64,000 nucleotides of DNA from the NCBI GenBank assembly GCA_016191205.1, contig JACPPB010000009.1, forward strand, positions 1 through 64,000, read 5' to 3'. The notes under the pieces were generated by a model that worked only from the letters and a program-made list of their open reading frames with translations, was not told the DNA's origin and searched no databases. Made by a program: the position numbers and the translations under genes. This DNA is from Gammaproteobacteria bacterium (lineage in GTDB: Bacteria; Pseudomonadota; Gammaproteobacteria; Pseudomonadales; Porticoccaceae). Below, piece by piece: positions 31,899-41,238 of the stretch. Each line of letters starts with the position of its first letter. Positions within the stretch are counted from its first letter, which is position 1.

Positions 31899-33362
31899 TC
31901 AGGTCTTGAGCGCCCGGGTAAGGATTTTAATGTCTTCGGCGATATCGTGGGAGGTTTCTTGCAAGGCTTTTATGGTGCGGCAGGCATGCAACACCGTGGT
32001 GTGATCCCGTCCCCCGAACGCCTCGCCGATCTCCGGCAAACTGCGTGTCGTCAACTGCTTCGCGAGGTACATCGCCACCTGCCGCGGGCGCGCTACGGAG
32101 CGGCTGCGGCGTTTGGACAATAGATCGGAAAGTTTGAGTTTGTAATAGTCCGCGACCGTCCGTTGAATATTCTCAGCGGTGACCAGCTTGTCCTGCAGCG
32201 CAAGCAAATCCTTCAGCGTTTCCCGAACAAAGTCCACATTGATGGTCCGTCCGGTGAAGTGCGCGCTGGCTATCACCCGCTTCAACGCGCCTTCCAGCTC
32301 CCGCACGTTGGCCTGGATACGCTGTGCCATAAAAAAAGCCACATCGGACGGCAGCGCCACGCCAGCCTGCTCCGCCTTGCGCAACAGAATGGCGACCCGG
32401 GTCTCCAGCTCCGGAGGCTCAACCGCAACCGTCAAACCCCAACCAAAACGGGACTTCAACCGCTCTTCAACGCCGTCAATTTCCTTTGGATAACGGTCGC
32501 TGGTCAGGATCATTTGCCGACCACCTTCCAGCAGCGCATTGAAGGTGTGAAAAAACTCTTCCTGGGATCGGTCCTTGCGGGCAAAAAACTGGATGTCGTC
32601 AATCAAAAGAGCATCGACGGAACGATAGTAACGCTTGAACTCGTTGATGGCGTTCAGTTGCAACGCCTTCACCATGTCGGCAACAAAGCGTTCGGAATGC
32701 AGATAGACCACCCGCGCGCCCGGGTTGGCGGCGATCAACTGGTTGCCCACCGCGTGCATCAAATGCGTTTTACCCAGTCCCACTCCGCCGTAAATAAACA
32801 GCGGGTTGTAGGATCCACCGGGGTTTTGCGCCACTTGACGTGCTGCGGCGAGCGCCAGTTGGTTGGATTTACCCTCGACGAAGGTCTCAAACAGGAAGTT
32901 GTCGTTCAGGTGGTTTTCAACGTGATAGCCCGCCTGAGGCAGAAGCTGCCCCTGGTCGGTATAACGCGGATTGCGCGGCGCAGCGACACTTGACGGCTTC
33001 GGCGCTACCTGCTGGGCAGGCGTCCGCGCGGCATTCTCCCCGAAGGCGGCGCCCGTCGTGCCGGTATCGCTCGCAGGATACTGTTCCTGCGGGAACCCCG
33101 GAGCGGTCTCGCGAAGGCTGTTCGAAGCGGTTACCTCCATGGCAACCGATTGATTTCCATCGATTTTTCGGTAAATCTCCCGAATTCTGTCGAGAAACTT
33201 GTCCGCCACCCAATCCTGCACGAAGCGATTGGGTGCCAACAGCCGCACAGCACTCTCCGACATCACATCAAAGCGCAGCGGTTGGATCCAGGTCTCGAAT
33301 TGCTGTGGTGACAACTCGTCGCGCAGACAGCCAAGGCATCGTTGCCAGATCGCTTCGCCCAA
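31899..33362 (-). CDS. dnaA: Chromosomal replication initiator DnaA
   Basis: AAA+ protein that binds DnaA boxes and opens oriC. The 487 residues show domain I ([21 protein letters not shown]), a Pro/Ala-rich linker, the AAA+ domain with Walker [12 protein letters not shown] and Walker [10 protein letters not shown], and domain IV with the DNA-binding [16 protein letters not shown] and [12 protein letters not shown]. The start is TTG at 33362, supported by AGGGGG 8 bases upstream and an in-frame stop not far above. The upstream region carries DnaA boxes. Confidence 0.97.
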   Translation of the reverse strand: MGEAIWQRCLGCLRDELSPQQFETWIQPLRFDVMSESAVRLLAPNRFVQDWVADKFLDRIREIYRKIDGNQSVAMEVTASNSLRETAPGFPQEQYPASDTGTTGAAFGENAARTPAQQVAPKPSSVAAPRNPRYTDQGQLLPQAGYHVENHLNDNFLFETFVEGKSNQLALAAARQVAQNPGGSYNPLFIYGGVGLGKTHLMHAVGNQLIAANPGARVVYLHSERFVADMVKALQLNAINEFKRYYRSVDALLIDDIQFFARKDRSQEEFFHTFNALLEGGRQMILTSDRYPKEIDGVEERLKSRFGWGLTVAVEPPELETRVAILLRKAEQAGVALPSDVAFFMAQRIQANVRELEGALKRVIASAHFTGRTINVDFVRETLKDLLALQDKLVTAENIQRTVADYYKLKLSDLLSKRRSRSVARPRQVAMYLAKQLTTRSLPEIGEAFGGRDHTTVLHACRTIKALQETSHDIAEDIKILTRALKT

Positions 33363-33419
33363 AATCCGTGCCCCCTGCTTGCGTTGTTTTCAGCCGCTCC
33401 CAACTGCGGCGGCAGTGTA

Positions 33420-33630
33420 GCCGCTCAGAGGCTACTTATCCACACCACCGGGAAAAGTAAAATAGTTGGCATGAGAACTTTATTATTTATTTTCAATTGG
33501 TTACGAATAATTCCGGGAACCGGTCATCCACAGGAGCGGTGGAGAAAATTGCTCATTTTTCAATCAGTTCTGTGGATAACCTGTTATTAATACGTCTATA
33601 GCCAGTGTCTTTCCTGTGGAGTTCCAGCGC
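33420..33630. other. Candidate oriC between dnaA and mnmE
   Basis: The 357-base gene-free stretch 33363-33719 contains perfect DnaA boxes TTATCCACA at 33436-33444 and TGTGGATAA (opposite orientation) at 33571-33579, a one-mismatch box TCATCCACA at 33524-33532 and a weaker TGTGGAGTT at 33615-33623. Between the first two lies an AT-rich run at about 33477-33515 that could be the unwinding element. Position next to dnaA fits the Pseudomonas-type origin. The dnaA promoter must also be here, but I cannot place it. Confidence 0.8.
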
Positions 33631-33719
33631 ATGACCACCAAGGCTGAACGCGACTTCATTTCTGTCGGACAATCCTCCCGCGCATTGTCCTGATCATCCC
33701 CGATGCCAACTCCATTCAC

Positions 33720-35093
33720 TTATTTCCCGATGCAAAAGGTACCAAAAATCTCTCCCAGCAAGTCTTCTGTGGTAAAAACCCCTGAAATGGTGCCAAGTTC
33801 CCGCTGTGCTTGCCGCAACTCTTCGGCGAGCAGTTCCGGCCCGTGCCGTTGGGCATTCAACCTCGCCCGCGCAATGTGCGCGGCTGCCGCATCCAGCGCC
33901 GATAAATGCCGTCGCCGCCCGGAAAACTCGGCCGCGGACCCTCCGTTTCCCCTAGCCCGAGCGATCAGATGGGCCCGCAAGGCATCCAGCCCGGCACCGG
34001 TTGCGGCGGACACCACCTGGATCGGCACGGGGCCACTGCGCTCCCCGACAGAGAGGTCGGACAAGTCGGCTTTGTTGAGTACCAGGGTCAGGCGCCCGTC
34101 TTGCGCACAGGCGGCGAACTCCTCTGTTATCAATTCGTGTGGTTCTTTCCATTGTTCCCGCTGGGAATCCACCACCAGCAGTACGCAATCCGCCCGCTCG
34201 ATCTCCATCCGGGCACGCCGCATGCCCTCCGCCTCGATCAGATCGTCGCTGTCGCGCAGGCCAGCTGTGTCAACGAGATGTACGGGGACGCCCCCCAGCT
34301 GGATCGTTTCCCGCAGCACATCACGGGTAGTTCCAGCTATCTCGGTGACGATGGCCGTTTCCTGACCGGATAGCGCATTGAGCAATCGCGACTTGCCCGC
34401 GTTGGGCGAGCCGGCTATGGTAACGCGAATACCTTCCCGCAAGACGACACCCTGCCGTACCGAAGCGTGCAAGGCTTCGAACGCAGCGAGCAGTGCATCA
34501 AGCCGGGCTAGCAAGGGCCCCGTGTTTTCCGTCTCGCCAACGTCCTCGTCCGGGAAATCCAGCGTGGATTCCACCTGGACCCGCAGACTGACAAGGGCGT
34601 CGGTGAGCGATTGAACCCGTTTCGAAAACTCGCCCTGAAGCGAGCGCATGGCGCCGCGCGCAGCCGCTTCGGTGTCCGCGGCGATCAAATCCGCGACCGC
34701 TTCGGCCTGCACCAGATCGAGTTTGCCGTTGAGAAAAGCGCGTTCGCTGAATTCACCCGGTCGGGCAAGCCTTGCCCCCAGTGCCATCACCCGGCGCACG
34801 AGCATGTCCATCACCACCGGGCCACCATGACCCTGGAGCTCGACAACATCCTCGCCCGTGAACGAGGCTGGTGCGCGGAAATAAAGCGCTATGCCTTCAT
34901 CGATGGCGCTGCCGTCCTGATCCAGAAATCGGCAGTGCACCGCCCGACGGGGTTGGATAGGGCGATCACACAGGGTCGGCAGCAAGGCAACGAGAGAGGC
35001 ACCAGAAATCCGGATCACTCCCACACCGCCGCGACCGGGCGCGGTGGCTACCGCGACGATGGTGTCCGCGTCGGTCGCCAGCGGGTTCGGCAT
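33720..35093 (-). CDS. mnmE: tRNA modification GTPase MnmE
   Basis: GTPase that with MnmG makes cmnm5/mnm5 groups on wobble uridine of tRNA. The 457 residues show the folate-binding N-terminal domain (APGRGGVGVIRISG), the GTPase domain (GSPNAGKSRLLN, GTTRD, DTAGLRD, NKADL) and the C-terminal FCIGK with its essential Cys. The ATG at 35093 is used; a GTG one codon earlier is possible. It lies close behind yidC. Its orientation is opposite to the usual one relative to dnaA and mnmG. Confidence 0.96.
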   Translation of the reverse strand: MPNPLATDADTIVAVATAPGRGGVGVIRISGASLVALLPTLCDRPIQPRRAVHCRFLDQDGSAIDEGIALYFRAPASFTGEDVVELQGHGGPVVMDMLVRRVMALGARLARPGEFSERAFLNGKLDLVQAEAVADLIAADTEAAARGAMRSLQGEFSKRVQSLTDALVSLRVQVESTLDFPDEDVGETENTGPLLARLDALLAAFEALHASVRQGVVLREGIRVTIAGSPNAGKSRLLNALSGQETAIVTEIAGTTRDVLRETIQLGGVPVHLVDTAGLRDSDDLIEAEGMRRARMEIERADCVLLVVDSQREQWKEPHELITEEFAACAQDGRLTLVLNKADLSDLSVGERSGPVPIQVVSAATGAGLDALRAHLIARARGNGGSAAEFSGRRRHLSALDAAAAHIARARLNAQRHGPELLAEELRQAQRELGTISGVFTTEDLLGEIFGTFCIGK

Positions 35094-35097
35094 CACA

Positions 35098-36626
35098 TCA
35101 CTCAGCGATGATCCGCCGCGTAATTACCCATTGCTGGGCGATGGACAACACGCTGTTGACGGTCCAGTAGAGCACCAGCCCGGCAGGGAAAAAGACAAAG
35201 AAAAACGAAAACATCACTGGCATTACTTTCATGACCTTAGCCTGGGTCGGGTCCGGAGGTGCCGGCTGCAGGGTTTGCAGCACAAACATGCTGATGCCGT
35301 TAAGGACCGGCAGCACATAAAGCGGGTCCCGAACCGACAGATCGGCGATCCAGAGAATCCAGGGAGCATGCCGCAACTCGACGCTTTCACTGAGCACCCA
35401 GTAGAGCGCAATAAACACCGGCATCTGTATCAACATGGGCAGACAACCACCCATGGGATTTACTTTTTCACGTTTGTACAGCGCCATCACTTCCTGGGAC
35501 AACTGTTGTCGATCAGAACCATGACGCTCACGCAGACTCTGCATTTCCGGTTGCAGCTTGCGCATCCGCGCCATTGAGCGGTAACTGGCTGCGGACAGCG
35601 GAAAAAACGCCAGCTTCAGCAACACGGTGACGACGATAATCGCCCAGCCCCAGTTACCGAGCCAGTTGTGCAGCAACTGGAGTCCGGCAAACAGAGGTTT
35701 CGCTATCCACCAGAGCCAACCGTAGTCGATCGTCAGATCCAGATGGGGCGCGATTTCCCCTTGCCCAGACGACGCAATTTATAATGATTGGTTTCCGCCT
35801 GATCGGGAATCCAGGCGCTCACAAAATAATGTTGGACCATGGCGACCCAACCACCCGTAAGCTCAGTCTCGAACGGCTTTTTATTCAAGTCATCAAACTT
35901 TATTTTCTTGTAGTTTTCGTCGGGCGTAGACAGCGCGGCACCAAGATACGACTTCCTACCAAACGCATCGCCGGAGGTCGGAATGTGCCGATCGCGCTGA
36001 AGCTGACCGAACAGGCGCCCGCTCCAGGGCGCGGTGCCCCGATTGTCGATGTGATAGACGACATCGACCAAGTAACTTCCCTTTCGCAAAACGAACTCTT
36101 TGGTGATGGATACATCACCCTGCTGATACGAGAGCGGGACATGCAGCTCTGCCGACCCATCGAGCGCATAGTCTGTGCGGTCTGCCACAAACCGGGGCCG
36201 CTCCTCGGCGCGATCCGTTCCATTGGCGCCAATGAGACCACTCTGGGCCACGTAAATCTGGTCTCGCGTGCGATTCAACATCAAAAACGGCGGGGAGTCG
36301 TCACTCAACTCCGCCGGGTGTTCCGGCAACGTCGCGCGCACGATATCCCCACCCTGGGTGTCTATCACCAGATCGAGCACGTCCGTCTTAACGCGAATCA
36401 GCCGTTCGCTGGCATCTGTTTTCGTCGGTCTCGACGCCGCACCACTGCTGTCGGCCGCCGTCGGTACGGCAGTTGCCGCTGGAGGACTCTCGGGTATATA
36501 AACCGCTTGATTCGTCGCGGCGATCGGTTTGGGCAGCCTCGCTTCGCTGAATTCATTCCAGCGCACGAACAACACGGCAAACACGGCAAAAATGGCCGCC
36601 AACAACACATTGCGTTGCCAATCCAC
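35098..36626 (-). pseudogene. yidC: Membrane protein insertase YidC, frame broken by a deletion
   Basis: YidC inserts proteins into the inner membrane and is normally essential. The first frame (36626-35733, 297 codons) covers TM1 (NVLLAAIFAVFAVLF) and most of the periplasmic P1 domain up to FVSAWIPDQAETNHY. It then runs out of frame into KSRPIWI and stops. The rest continues in another frame: [15 protein letters not shown], then [15 protein letters not shown] and the whole insertase domain to 35098. About 35-40 residues of the end of P1 seen in other YidC proteins are missing at the junction near 35757-35763. The downstream frame has only a TTG (35676) without a ribosome site. This is either a real lesion or an assembly/sequencing error. 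Confidence 0.85.
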
Positions 36627-36628
36627 GG

Positions 36629-36871
36629 TCAGGACTCCAAATCAGCGGTACAAGTCGGATGGCGCACCGGATCGTAACCGCCCGGGTGCCAAGGATGGCA
36701 TTTGCCTATCCGGCATGTGCCCATCCAGAGTCCGCGCCACAGACCATACCGTTGGAGTGCTTCCACGGCGTAGGCCGAGCAGGTTGGATGAAATCGACAA
36801 TGAGCCCCGAGCATCGGGCTGACCATCCATTGATAACAGCGGATGAGCGCGATCAGGGCGCGGGCTGGCAC
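36629..36871 (-). CDS. yidD: Membrane protein insertion efficiency factor YidD
   Basis: Small inner-membrane-associated protein that aids YidC-dependent insertion. The 80 residues contain [24 protein letters not shown] (the YidD signature with three conserved Cys, read as [12 protein letters not shown] and [17 protein letters not shown]). The GTG start at 36871 is backed by AAAGGAGAGG upstream, which lies inside the end of rnpA; the two genes overlap by 19 bases. It ends just before yidC. Confidence 0.93.
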   Translation of the reverse strand: MPARALIALIRCYQWMVSPMLGAHCRFHPTCSAYAVEALQRYGLWRGLWMGTCRIGKCHPWHPGGYDPVRHPTCTADLES

Positions 36872-37254
36872 GGTGGAGCCTCTCCTTTGAGCGCGGCAGC
36901 CAATTCCCGCCACGCTTCACAAAGCACGCGAGTTTGCCGACCCGGCGCCAGTTCGTCTATGCCGCGCCGGGGCAAAAACAGAATATCGACGGCACCGAGG
37001 AGATGCAGGTGTTGACGAAACGTTTCGCGAGCCACCCGCTTGATCCGATTGCGTCGGGTGGCAAGGCGGATGTTCTTGCGCGCTACCACCATTCCCAGGC
37101 GGGGACCAACACCCTGATTGCGTCGGAAAAGTACCAGGTAGTAACGGCGGGAGATGCGCTTCTCGGTGCCGGAGAAAACGGCCTGAAAATCAGCCGCCGT
37201 CAACAGTCGTCGCGCCCGGGTAAACGATGCGGCAGGCGCGACACCGCTGGTCAC
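36853..37254 (-). CDS. rnpA: Ribonuclease P protein component
   Basis: Protein cofactor of RNase P for tRNA 5' maturation. The 133 residues show [17 protein letters not shown] at the start and the RNR motif ([14 protein letters not shown]). The GTG start at 37254 lies 7 bases after the rpmH stop. A normal partner of rpmH and yidD. Confidence 0.95.
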   Translation of the reverse strand: MTSGVAPAASFTRARRLLTAADFQAVFSGTEKRISRRYYLVLFRRNQGVGPRLGMVVARKNIRLATRRNRIKRVARETFRQHLHLLGAVDILFLPRRGIDELAPGRQTRVLCEAWRELAAALKGEAPPCQPAP

Positions 37255-37261
37255 AGGCTGC

Positions 37262-37396
37262 TCAGGCGGTCAGACGCTTGCGCCCTTTGGCCCGGCGACG
37301 TTTGAGTACCAGTCGGCCCTTGGCAGTGGCCATGCGAGCCCTGAACCCGTGGGTCCGTTTGCGCTTGATATTGCTGGGTTGGAAAGTACGCTTCAT
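37262..37396 (-). CDS. rpmH: 50S ribosomal protein L34
   Basis: A 44-residue ribosomal protein, easily missed by length cut-offs. It begins MKRTFQPSN, continues with [12 protein letters not shown] and ends [12 protein letters not shown], matching L34 along its whole length. ATG at 37396 is preceded by AAGGA. First gene of the rpmH-rnpA-yidD-yidC-mnmE run, with a likely promoter 60-90 bases upstream. Confidence 0.98.
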   Translation of the reverse strand: MKRTFQPSNIKRKRTHGFRARMATAKGRLVLKRRRAKGRKRLTA

Positions 37397-37455
37397 GGTC
37401 CTTCTGGCTCCGGTCGCTGCCGCAGCGACTCGATGTGCTTCACGGCGGGGCGTGG

Positions 37456-37484
37456 ATTCTAAAGAAATCGGCTCCAGCGTTCAA
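37456..37484 (-). promoter_or_regulatory. Sigma70-type promoter for rpmH-rnpA
   Basis: On the minus strand a -35 TTGAAC (37484-37479) and a -10 TAGAAT (37461-37456) are separated by 17 bases, about 60 bases before the rpmH start codon. Confidence 0.65.
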
Positions 37485-37885
37485 TGCCGTGATTTACTGC
37501 CTGTCCACCCTGGGTCAAAAATGTTGTTGGCGACGCATCCCCGGTCGATACGAAACATCTGTCTCCTGTCTCGGCCACCAGAAGCTGGGGATAACCTGTG
37601 CTTGGCTTCCCAAAATAAGCACAGACGGATGTGATGGTCGGAAGGCCGCTGACTTGTTAACAATCGACCCCCAGCTTGCTGGTCCACCCTATGCCGTTCG
37701 ATACAGGGGTTTCATTACGATAAAAGCTATTACTATCAATAAGATAAGTTTGTTATACGGGGTTTCCTGGCAATGTAATAACTACAAGAACTCTTTAACT
37801 ATCCATTCTTGAGAAGAAAACCAATACTCTACCCATAAGAGAAAATCGCGGTGCATTCTCTTAACCCCCGCGGGAAGACTGGCTT

Positions 37886-37891
37886 TATAAT
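37886..37891 (+). promoter_or_regulatory. Possible -10 element for mnmG
   Basis: A consensus TATAAT 29 bases before the mnmG start codon. No good -35 is found at 17 bases (the nearest, TTAACC, is 19 bases away), so this is tentative. Confidence 0.45.
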
Positions 37892-37920
37892 CAGCGGTCA
37901 TCCCCAAAATTTCAGCGACC

Positions 37921-39804
37921 ATGCGCTTTCCGGCGGTATTTGATGTCATCGTTATCGGCGGCGGGCATGCGGGCACCGAAGCCAGCCTGGCGGCCGCGCG
38001 GATGGGATGCGCCACCCTGCTGATCACCCACAATGTCGAGACCCTGGGCCAGATGTCCTGCAATCCGGCGATCGGGGGCATCGGCAAGAGTCACCTGGTC
38101 CGGGAGATCGACGCGCTGGGTGGCGCCATGGCGCGTGCCACCGATGCCGGCGGTATCCAGTTCCGGGTCCTGAACGCGCGCAAAGGCCCCGCCGTGCGGG
38201 CAACCCGGGCGCAAGCCGACCGGGTGCGCTACAAGGCCGCAATCCGCCACGTACTGGAAAATCAACCCAATCTCAGCCTGTTCCAGCAGGCGGTGGATGA
38301 CCTGCTCGTTGAGGGAGAGCGGGTTGTCGGAGTGGTGACGGCGACCGGTATCGAGTTCCAGGCACGGGCCGTGGTGCTGGCGGCCGGGACTTTCCTTGGC
38401 GGCCGGATCCACGTCGGCATGCAGAATCATGCGGGAGGGCGCGCAGGCGATCCCCCGTCCCTCCGCCTGGCGGATCGTCTGCGCGAGCTGCCGTTCCGGG
38501 TGGATCGTCTGAAGACGGGTACGCCACCGCGGATCGACGCCCGCTCCATCAATTTCGAAGGGCTTGCCGAGCAGTGGGGTGACCAACCCGAGCCCGTGAT
38601 GTCCTACCTCGGTTCGGTGGCAGAGCACCCGCGTCAGGTGTGCTGCTGGGTTACTCACACCAATGCCGGCACCCACGACATCATTCGTGGCGGCCTCGAT
38701 CGCTCACCCATGTACGCGGGAGTGATCGAAGGTATCGGCCCCCGCTATTGCCCGTCGATCGAAGACAAGGTGGTGCGATTCGCCGACAAGAGCAGCCATC
38801 AGATTTTTATCGAACCGGAAGGCCTGGAAACCCACGAGGTCTATCCGAACGGCATTTCCACCAGCCTGCCGTTCGATGTGCAACTGCAACTGGTGCGGTC
38901 GATCAAAGGCTTCGAGCAGGCTCACATCACGCGCCCTGGATATGCCATCGAATACGATTTCTTTGAACCCAGGCATCTGCGCCCGACTCTGGAAACCAGG
39001 GAGCTCCGGGGACTGTTTTTCGCGGGACAGATCAACGGCACCACGGGTTACGAGGAGGCCGCTGCCCAGGGATTGCTGGCGGGCATCAACGCCGCGCGGC
39101 AGGTGCGGGAGCGGGATTCCTGGACGCCGCGGCGTGATCAGGCCTACATCGGCGTGATGGTGGACGATCTCATTACCCATGGCACCCGCGAGCCCTACCG
39201 CATGTTTACCAGTCGCGCGGAGTACCGGCTGCTGCTGCGCGAGGATAATGCCGACCTGCGGCTCACGGAGGTCGGTCGTGAACTGGGCCTGGTGGATGAC
39301 GCGCGCTGGGCCGTTTTCTGCGCGCGGCGCGAAGCCATCGAACGCGAACAGCGGCGGCTCGCGGGCACCTGGGTACACCCCGGCTCCCCCGAAGCAAACG
39401 CGTTGGCAGCGCGACTCGAAAAACCACTGACCAGAGACGTCAGTCTGCTCGATCTGCTGCGCCGCCCCGAGCTTGATTACGCCGCATTGGCCGCCATCAA
39501 CTGCGGCGGTGCCGACGCCGCCATCGGTCTGCAGGTCGAGGTCGAAGCCAAATATGAAGGGTACATTGCGCGCCAGCGCGACGAGATCGAGCGCATGCAC
39601 CGCCAGGAAGGCACAGCGATCCCGTCCGATTTCGACTACGGGACGGTAACCGGGCTGTCCAACGAGGTGCGCCAAAAACTCGGGGCGGCCTGCCCCGAAA
39701 CCCTGGGCAGGGCGGCGCGTGTCCCCGGTGTTACCCCGGCCGCTGTTTCCCTGCTGCTCATTCACCTGAAAAAGCGCACGCTCCAGCGCGAACACCTGGC
39801 CTGA
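37921..39804 (+). CDS. mnmG: tRNA uridine-5-carboxymethylaminomethyl modification enzyme MnmG
   Basis: FAD-dependent partner of MnmE in wobble-uridine modification. The 627 residues show the FAD-binding [19 protein letters not shown] at about 11-29, the conserved [21 protein letters not shown] region (short motifs GGIGKSH and REIDALGG), [18 protein letters not shown] and the C-terminal helical domain. ATG at 37921. It starts the mnmG-rsmG-parA-parB run, with the next start one base after its stop. Confidence 0.97.
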   Translation: MRFPAVFDVIVIGGGHAGTEASLAAARMGCATLLITHNVETLGQMSCNPAIGGIGKSHLVREIDALGGAMARATDAGGIQFRVLNARKGPAVRATRAQADRVRYKAAIRHVLENQPNLSLFQQAVDDLLVEGERVVGVVTATGIEFQARAVVLAAGTFLGGRIHVGMQNHAGGRAGDPPSLRLADRLRELPFRVDRLKTGTPPRIDARSINFEGLAEQWGDQPEPVMSYLGSVAEHPRQVCCWVTHTNAGTHDIIRGGLDRSPMYAGVIEGIGPRYCPSIEDKVVRFADKSSHQIFIEPEGLETHEVYPNGISTSLPFDVQLQLVRSIKGFEQAHITRPGYAIEYDFFEPRHLRPTLETRELRGLFFAGQINGTTGYEEAAAQGLLAGINAARQVRERDSWTPRRDQAYIGVMVDDLITHGTREPYRMFTSRAEYRLLLREDNADLRLTEVGRELGLVDDARWAVFCARREAIEREQRRLAGTWVHPGSPEANALAARLEKPLTRDVSLLDLLRRPELDYAALAAINCGGADAAIGLQVEVEAKYEGYIARQRDEIERMHRQEGTAIPSDFDYGTVTGLSNEVRQKLGAACPETLGRAARVPGVTPAAVSLLLIHLKKRTLQREHLA

Positions 39805-39805
39805 T

Positions 39806-40456
39806 GTGAGAAGTGACCACACCGATTTGGACGGATTGTTGTCCGCCGGGTTGTCGGCGTTGGACCTCGAAACCCCATCCCTTCGCGAGCAGAAGCTGCT
39901 GGATTACCTGGCGCTGATGCGCCGCTGGAATCGGGTGTACAACCTCACGGCGGTGAAGGATATCGAGACCATGGTCGATCGCCACCTGCTCGACAGTCTG
40001 GCGGTAGCGCCTTACCTGCGGGGTGAACGCTTTCTGGACGTGGGCAGTGGCGCCGGACTTCCCGGAATCCCCCTGGCGATCTGGTTTCCCGAGCGCCGGT
40101 TCGTCCTGCTCGACAGCAACGGGCGCAAGACCCGATTTCTGGTGCAGGCGAAAATCGAACTCGGGCTCGCCAATGTCGAGGTCATTCAGGCACGCGTCCA
40201 GGATGTGCAACTCGCGGGGGGGTATGACGGCATCCTGAGTCGGGCTTTTTCTTCGCTGGCGGATCTGGTGACCGCTGCGGGCCGCCTGTTGACCCCTGAC
40301 GGCACCATTTACGCGTTCAAGGGGACGCGACCGGAAGCCGAGTTGTGTGCGCTGCCGAAACCCTATAGGGTCCGCGCTCTGCGGCCATTGGCCATTCCCG
40401 GCGCAAACGCCGATCGCCATCTGGTGGAACTCACGGCCGATACGGGTATTTCCTGA
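39806..40456 (+). CDS. rsmG: 16S rRNA (guanine527-N7)-methyltransferase RsmG
   Basis: Methylates G527 of 16S rRNA. The 216 residues include YNLTAVKDIETMVDRHLLDSL and the SAM-binding loop FLDVGSGAGLPGIPLAIWFP (motif DVGSGAGLPG). The GTG start at 39806 is just behind the mnmG stop. The parA TTG follows the stop by one base, so the four genes are likely co-translated. Confidence 0.95.
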   Translation: MRSDHTDLDGLLSAGLSALDLETPSLREQKLLDYLALMRRWNRVYNLTAVKDIETMVDRHLLDSLAVAPYLRGERFLDVGSGAGLPGIPLAIWFPERRFVLLDSNGRKTRFLVQAKIELGLANVEVIQARVQDVQLAGGYDGILSRAFSSLADLVTAAGRLLTPDGTIYAFKGTRPEAELCALPKPYRVRALRPLAIPGANADRHLVELTADTGIS

Positions 40457-40457
40457 C

Positions 40458-41228
40458 TTGACCCACATTTACGCGATAGCCAATCAAAAGGGCGGCGTCG
40501 GCAAGACGACCACCAGCGTGAACCTGGCAGCGGCACTGGGGCGGTTGCGACAACGGGTTCTGCTGGTGGATTTCGATCCCCAGGGCAATGCCACCATGGG
40601 CAGTGGTGTCGACAAAACCGCGCTGGAGTGCTCGATCTACGAGGGAATTACCGGAAAGGCCGATCTGCATCGGATCCTGACGCCCTGCCCGGAAGCCGGT
40701 TACGACCTGCTGCCGGCCAATGGCGATCTGACCGCCGCGGAAGTCGAGCTGCTGAACATCAGCGGACGCGAGCGCCAATTGCAATTGTTGTTGCGCACTG
40801 CAGACCCCTACGATTTCGTCATCATCGACTGTCCACCGTCGCTCAATATGCTCACGGTCAACGCCCTGGTGGCGGCGGACAGTGTGATCATCCCGATGCA
40901 GTGCGAGTACTACGCCCTCGAGGGCTTGACGGCACTGGTGGACACCATTGCCCGGGTAAGTCGGGCGGCAAACCCCAGGCTCCGGGTGGAGGGTATCCTG
41001 CGCACCATGTACGATGCCCGCAACAGCCTCACCAATGAGGTGTCCGATCAGTTGCACCACTATTTCGGCGACCGGGTGTACCAAACCGTGATTCCCCGCA
41101 ATGTACGTCTGGCCGAAGCGCCGAGCCATGGCAAGCCCGTGCTGCAATACGATCGCTATTCGCGCGGGGCCGTCGCCTACCTGGGATTGGCGGACGAGAT
41201 CCTGCGACGACGAGGCAACGCCACATGA
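40458..41228 (+). CDS. parA: Chromosome partitioning ATPase ParA (Soj)
   Basis: Deviant Walker ATPase that moves ParB-parS complexes over the nucleoid. The 256 residues start directly with AIANQKGGVGKTTTSVNLAA and contain VLLVDFDPQGNAT and VIIDCPPSLN; there is no N-terminal helix-turn-helix, as expected for chromosomal ParA. The TTG at 40458 is the only start that fits the family N-terminus; upstream codons in this frame overlap rsmG. Confidence 0.95.
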   Translation: MTHIYAIANQKGGVGKTTTSVNLAAALGRLRQRVLLVDFDPQGNATMGSGVDKTALECSIYEGITGKADLHRILTPCPEAGYDLLPANGDLTAAEVELLNISGRERQLQLLLRTADPYDFVIIDCPPSLNMLTVNALVAADSVIIPMQCEYYALEGLTALVDTIARVSRAANPRLRVEGILRTMYDARNSLTNEVSDQLHHYFGDRVYQTVIPRNVRLAEAPSHGKPVLQYDRYSRGAVAYLGLADEILRRRGNAT

Positions 41229-41238
41229 GTAGATCCTC

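Larger units (their letters stand above)
37397..37920. other. Gene-free region between rpmH and mnmG (second AT-rich region)
   Basis: 524 bases without a gene, lying between divergent rpmH and mnmG. About 37710-37860 is clearly AT-rich in an otherwise GC-rich window. A near-consensus DnaA box TGGGGATAA lies at 37586-37594, and its 15-base surround (37585-37599) matches the surround of the perfect box at 33570-33584 with one difference. The region holds an rpmH promoter and a possible mnmG -10. In enterics this is the oriC position, so it is a secondary origin candidate or a remnant of one. Confidence 0.6.
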
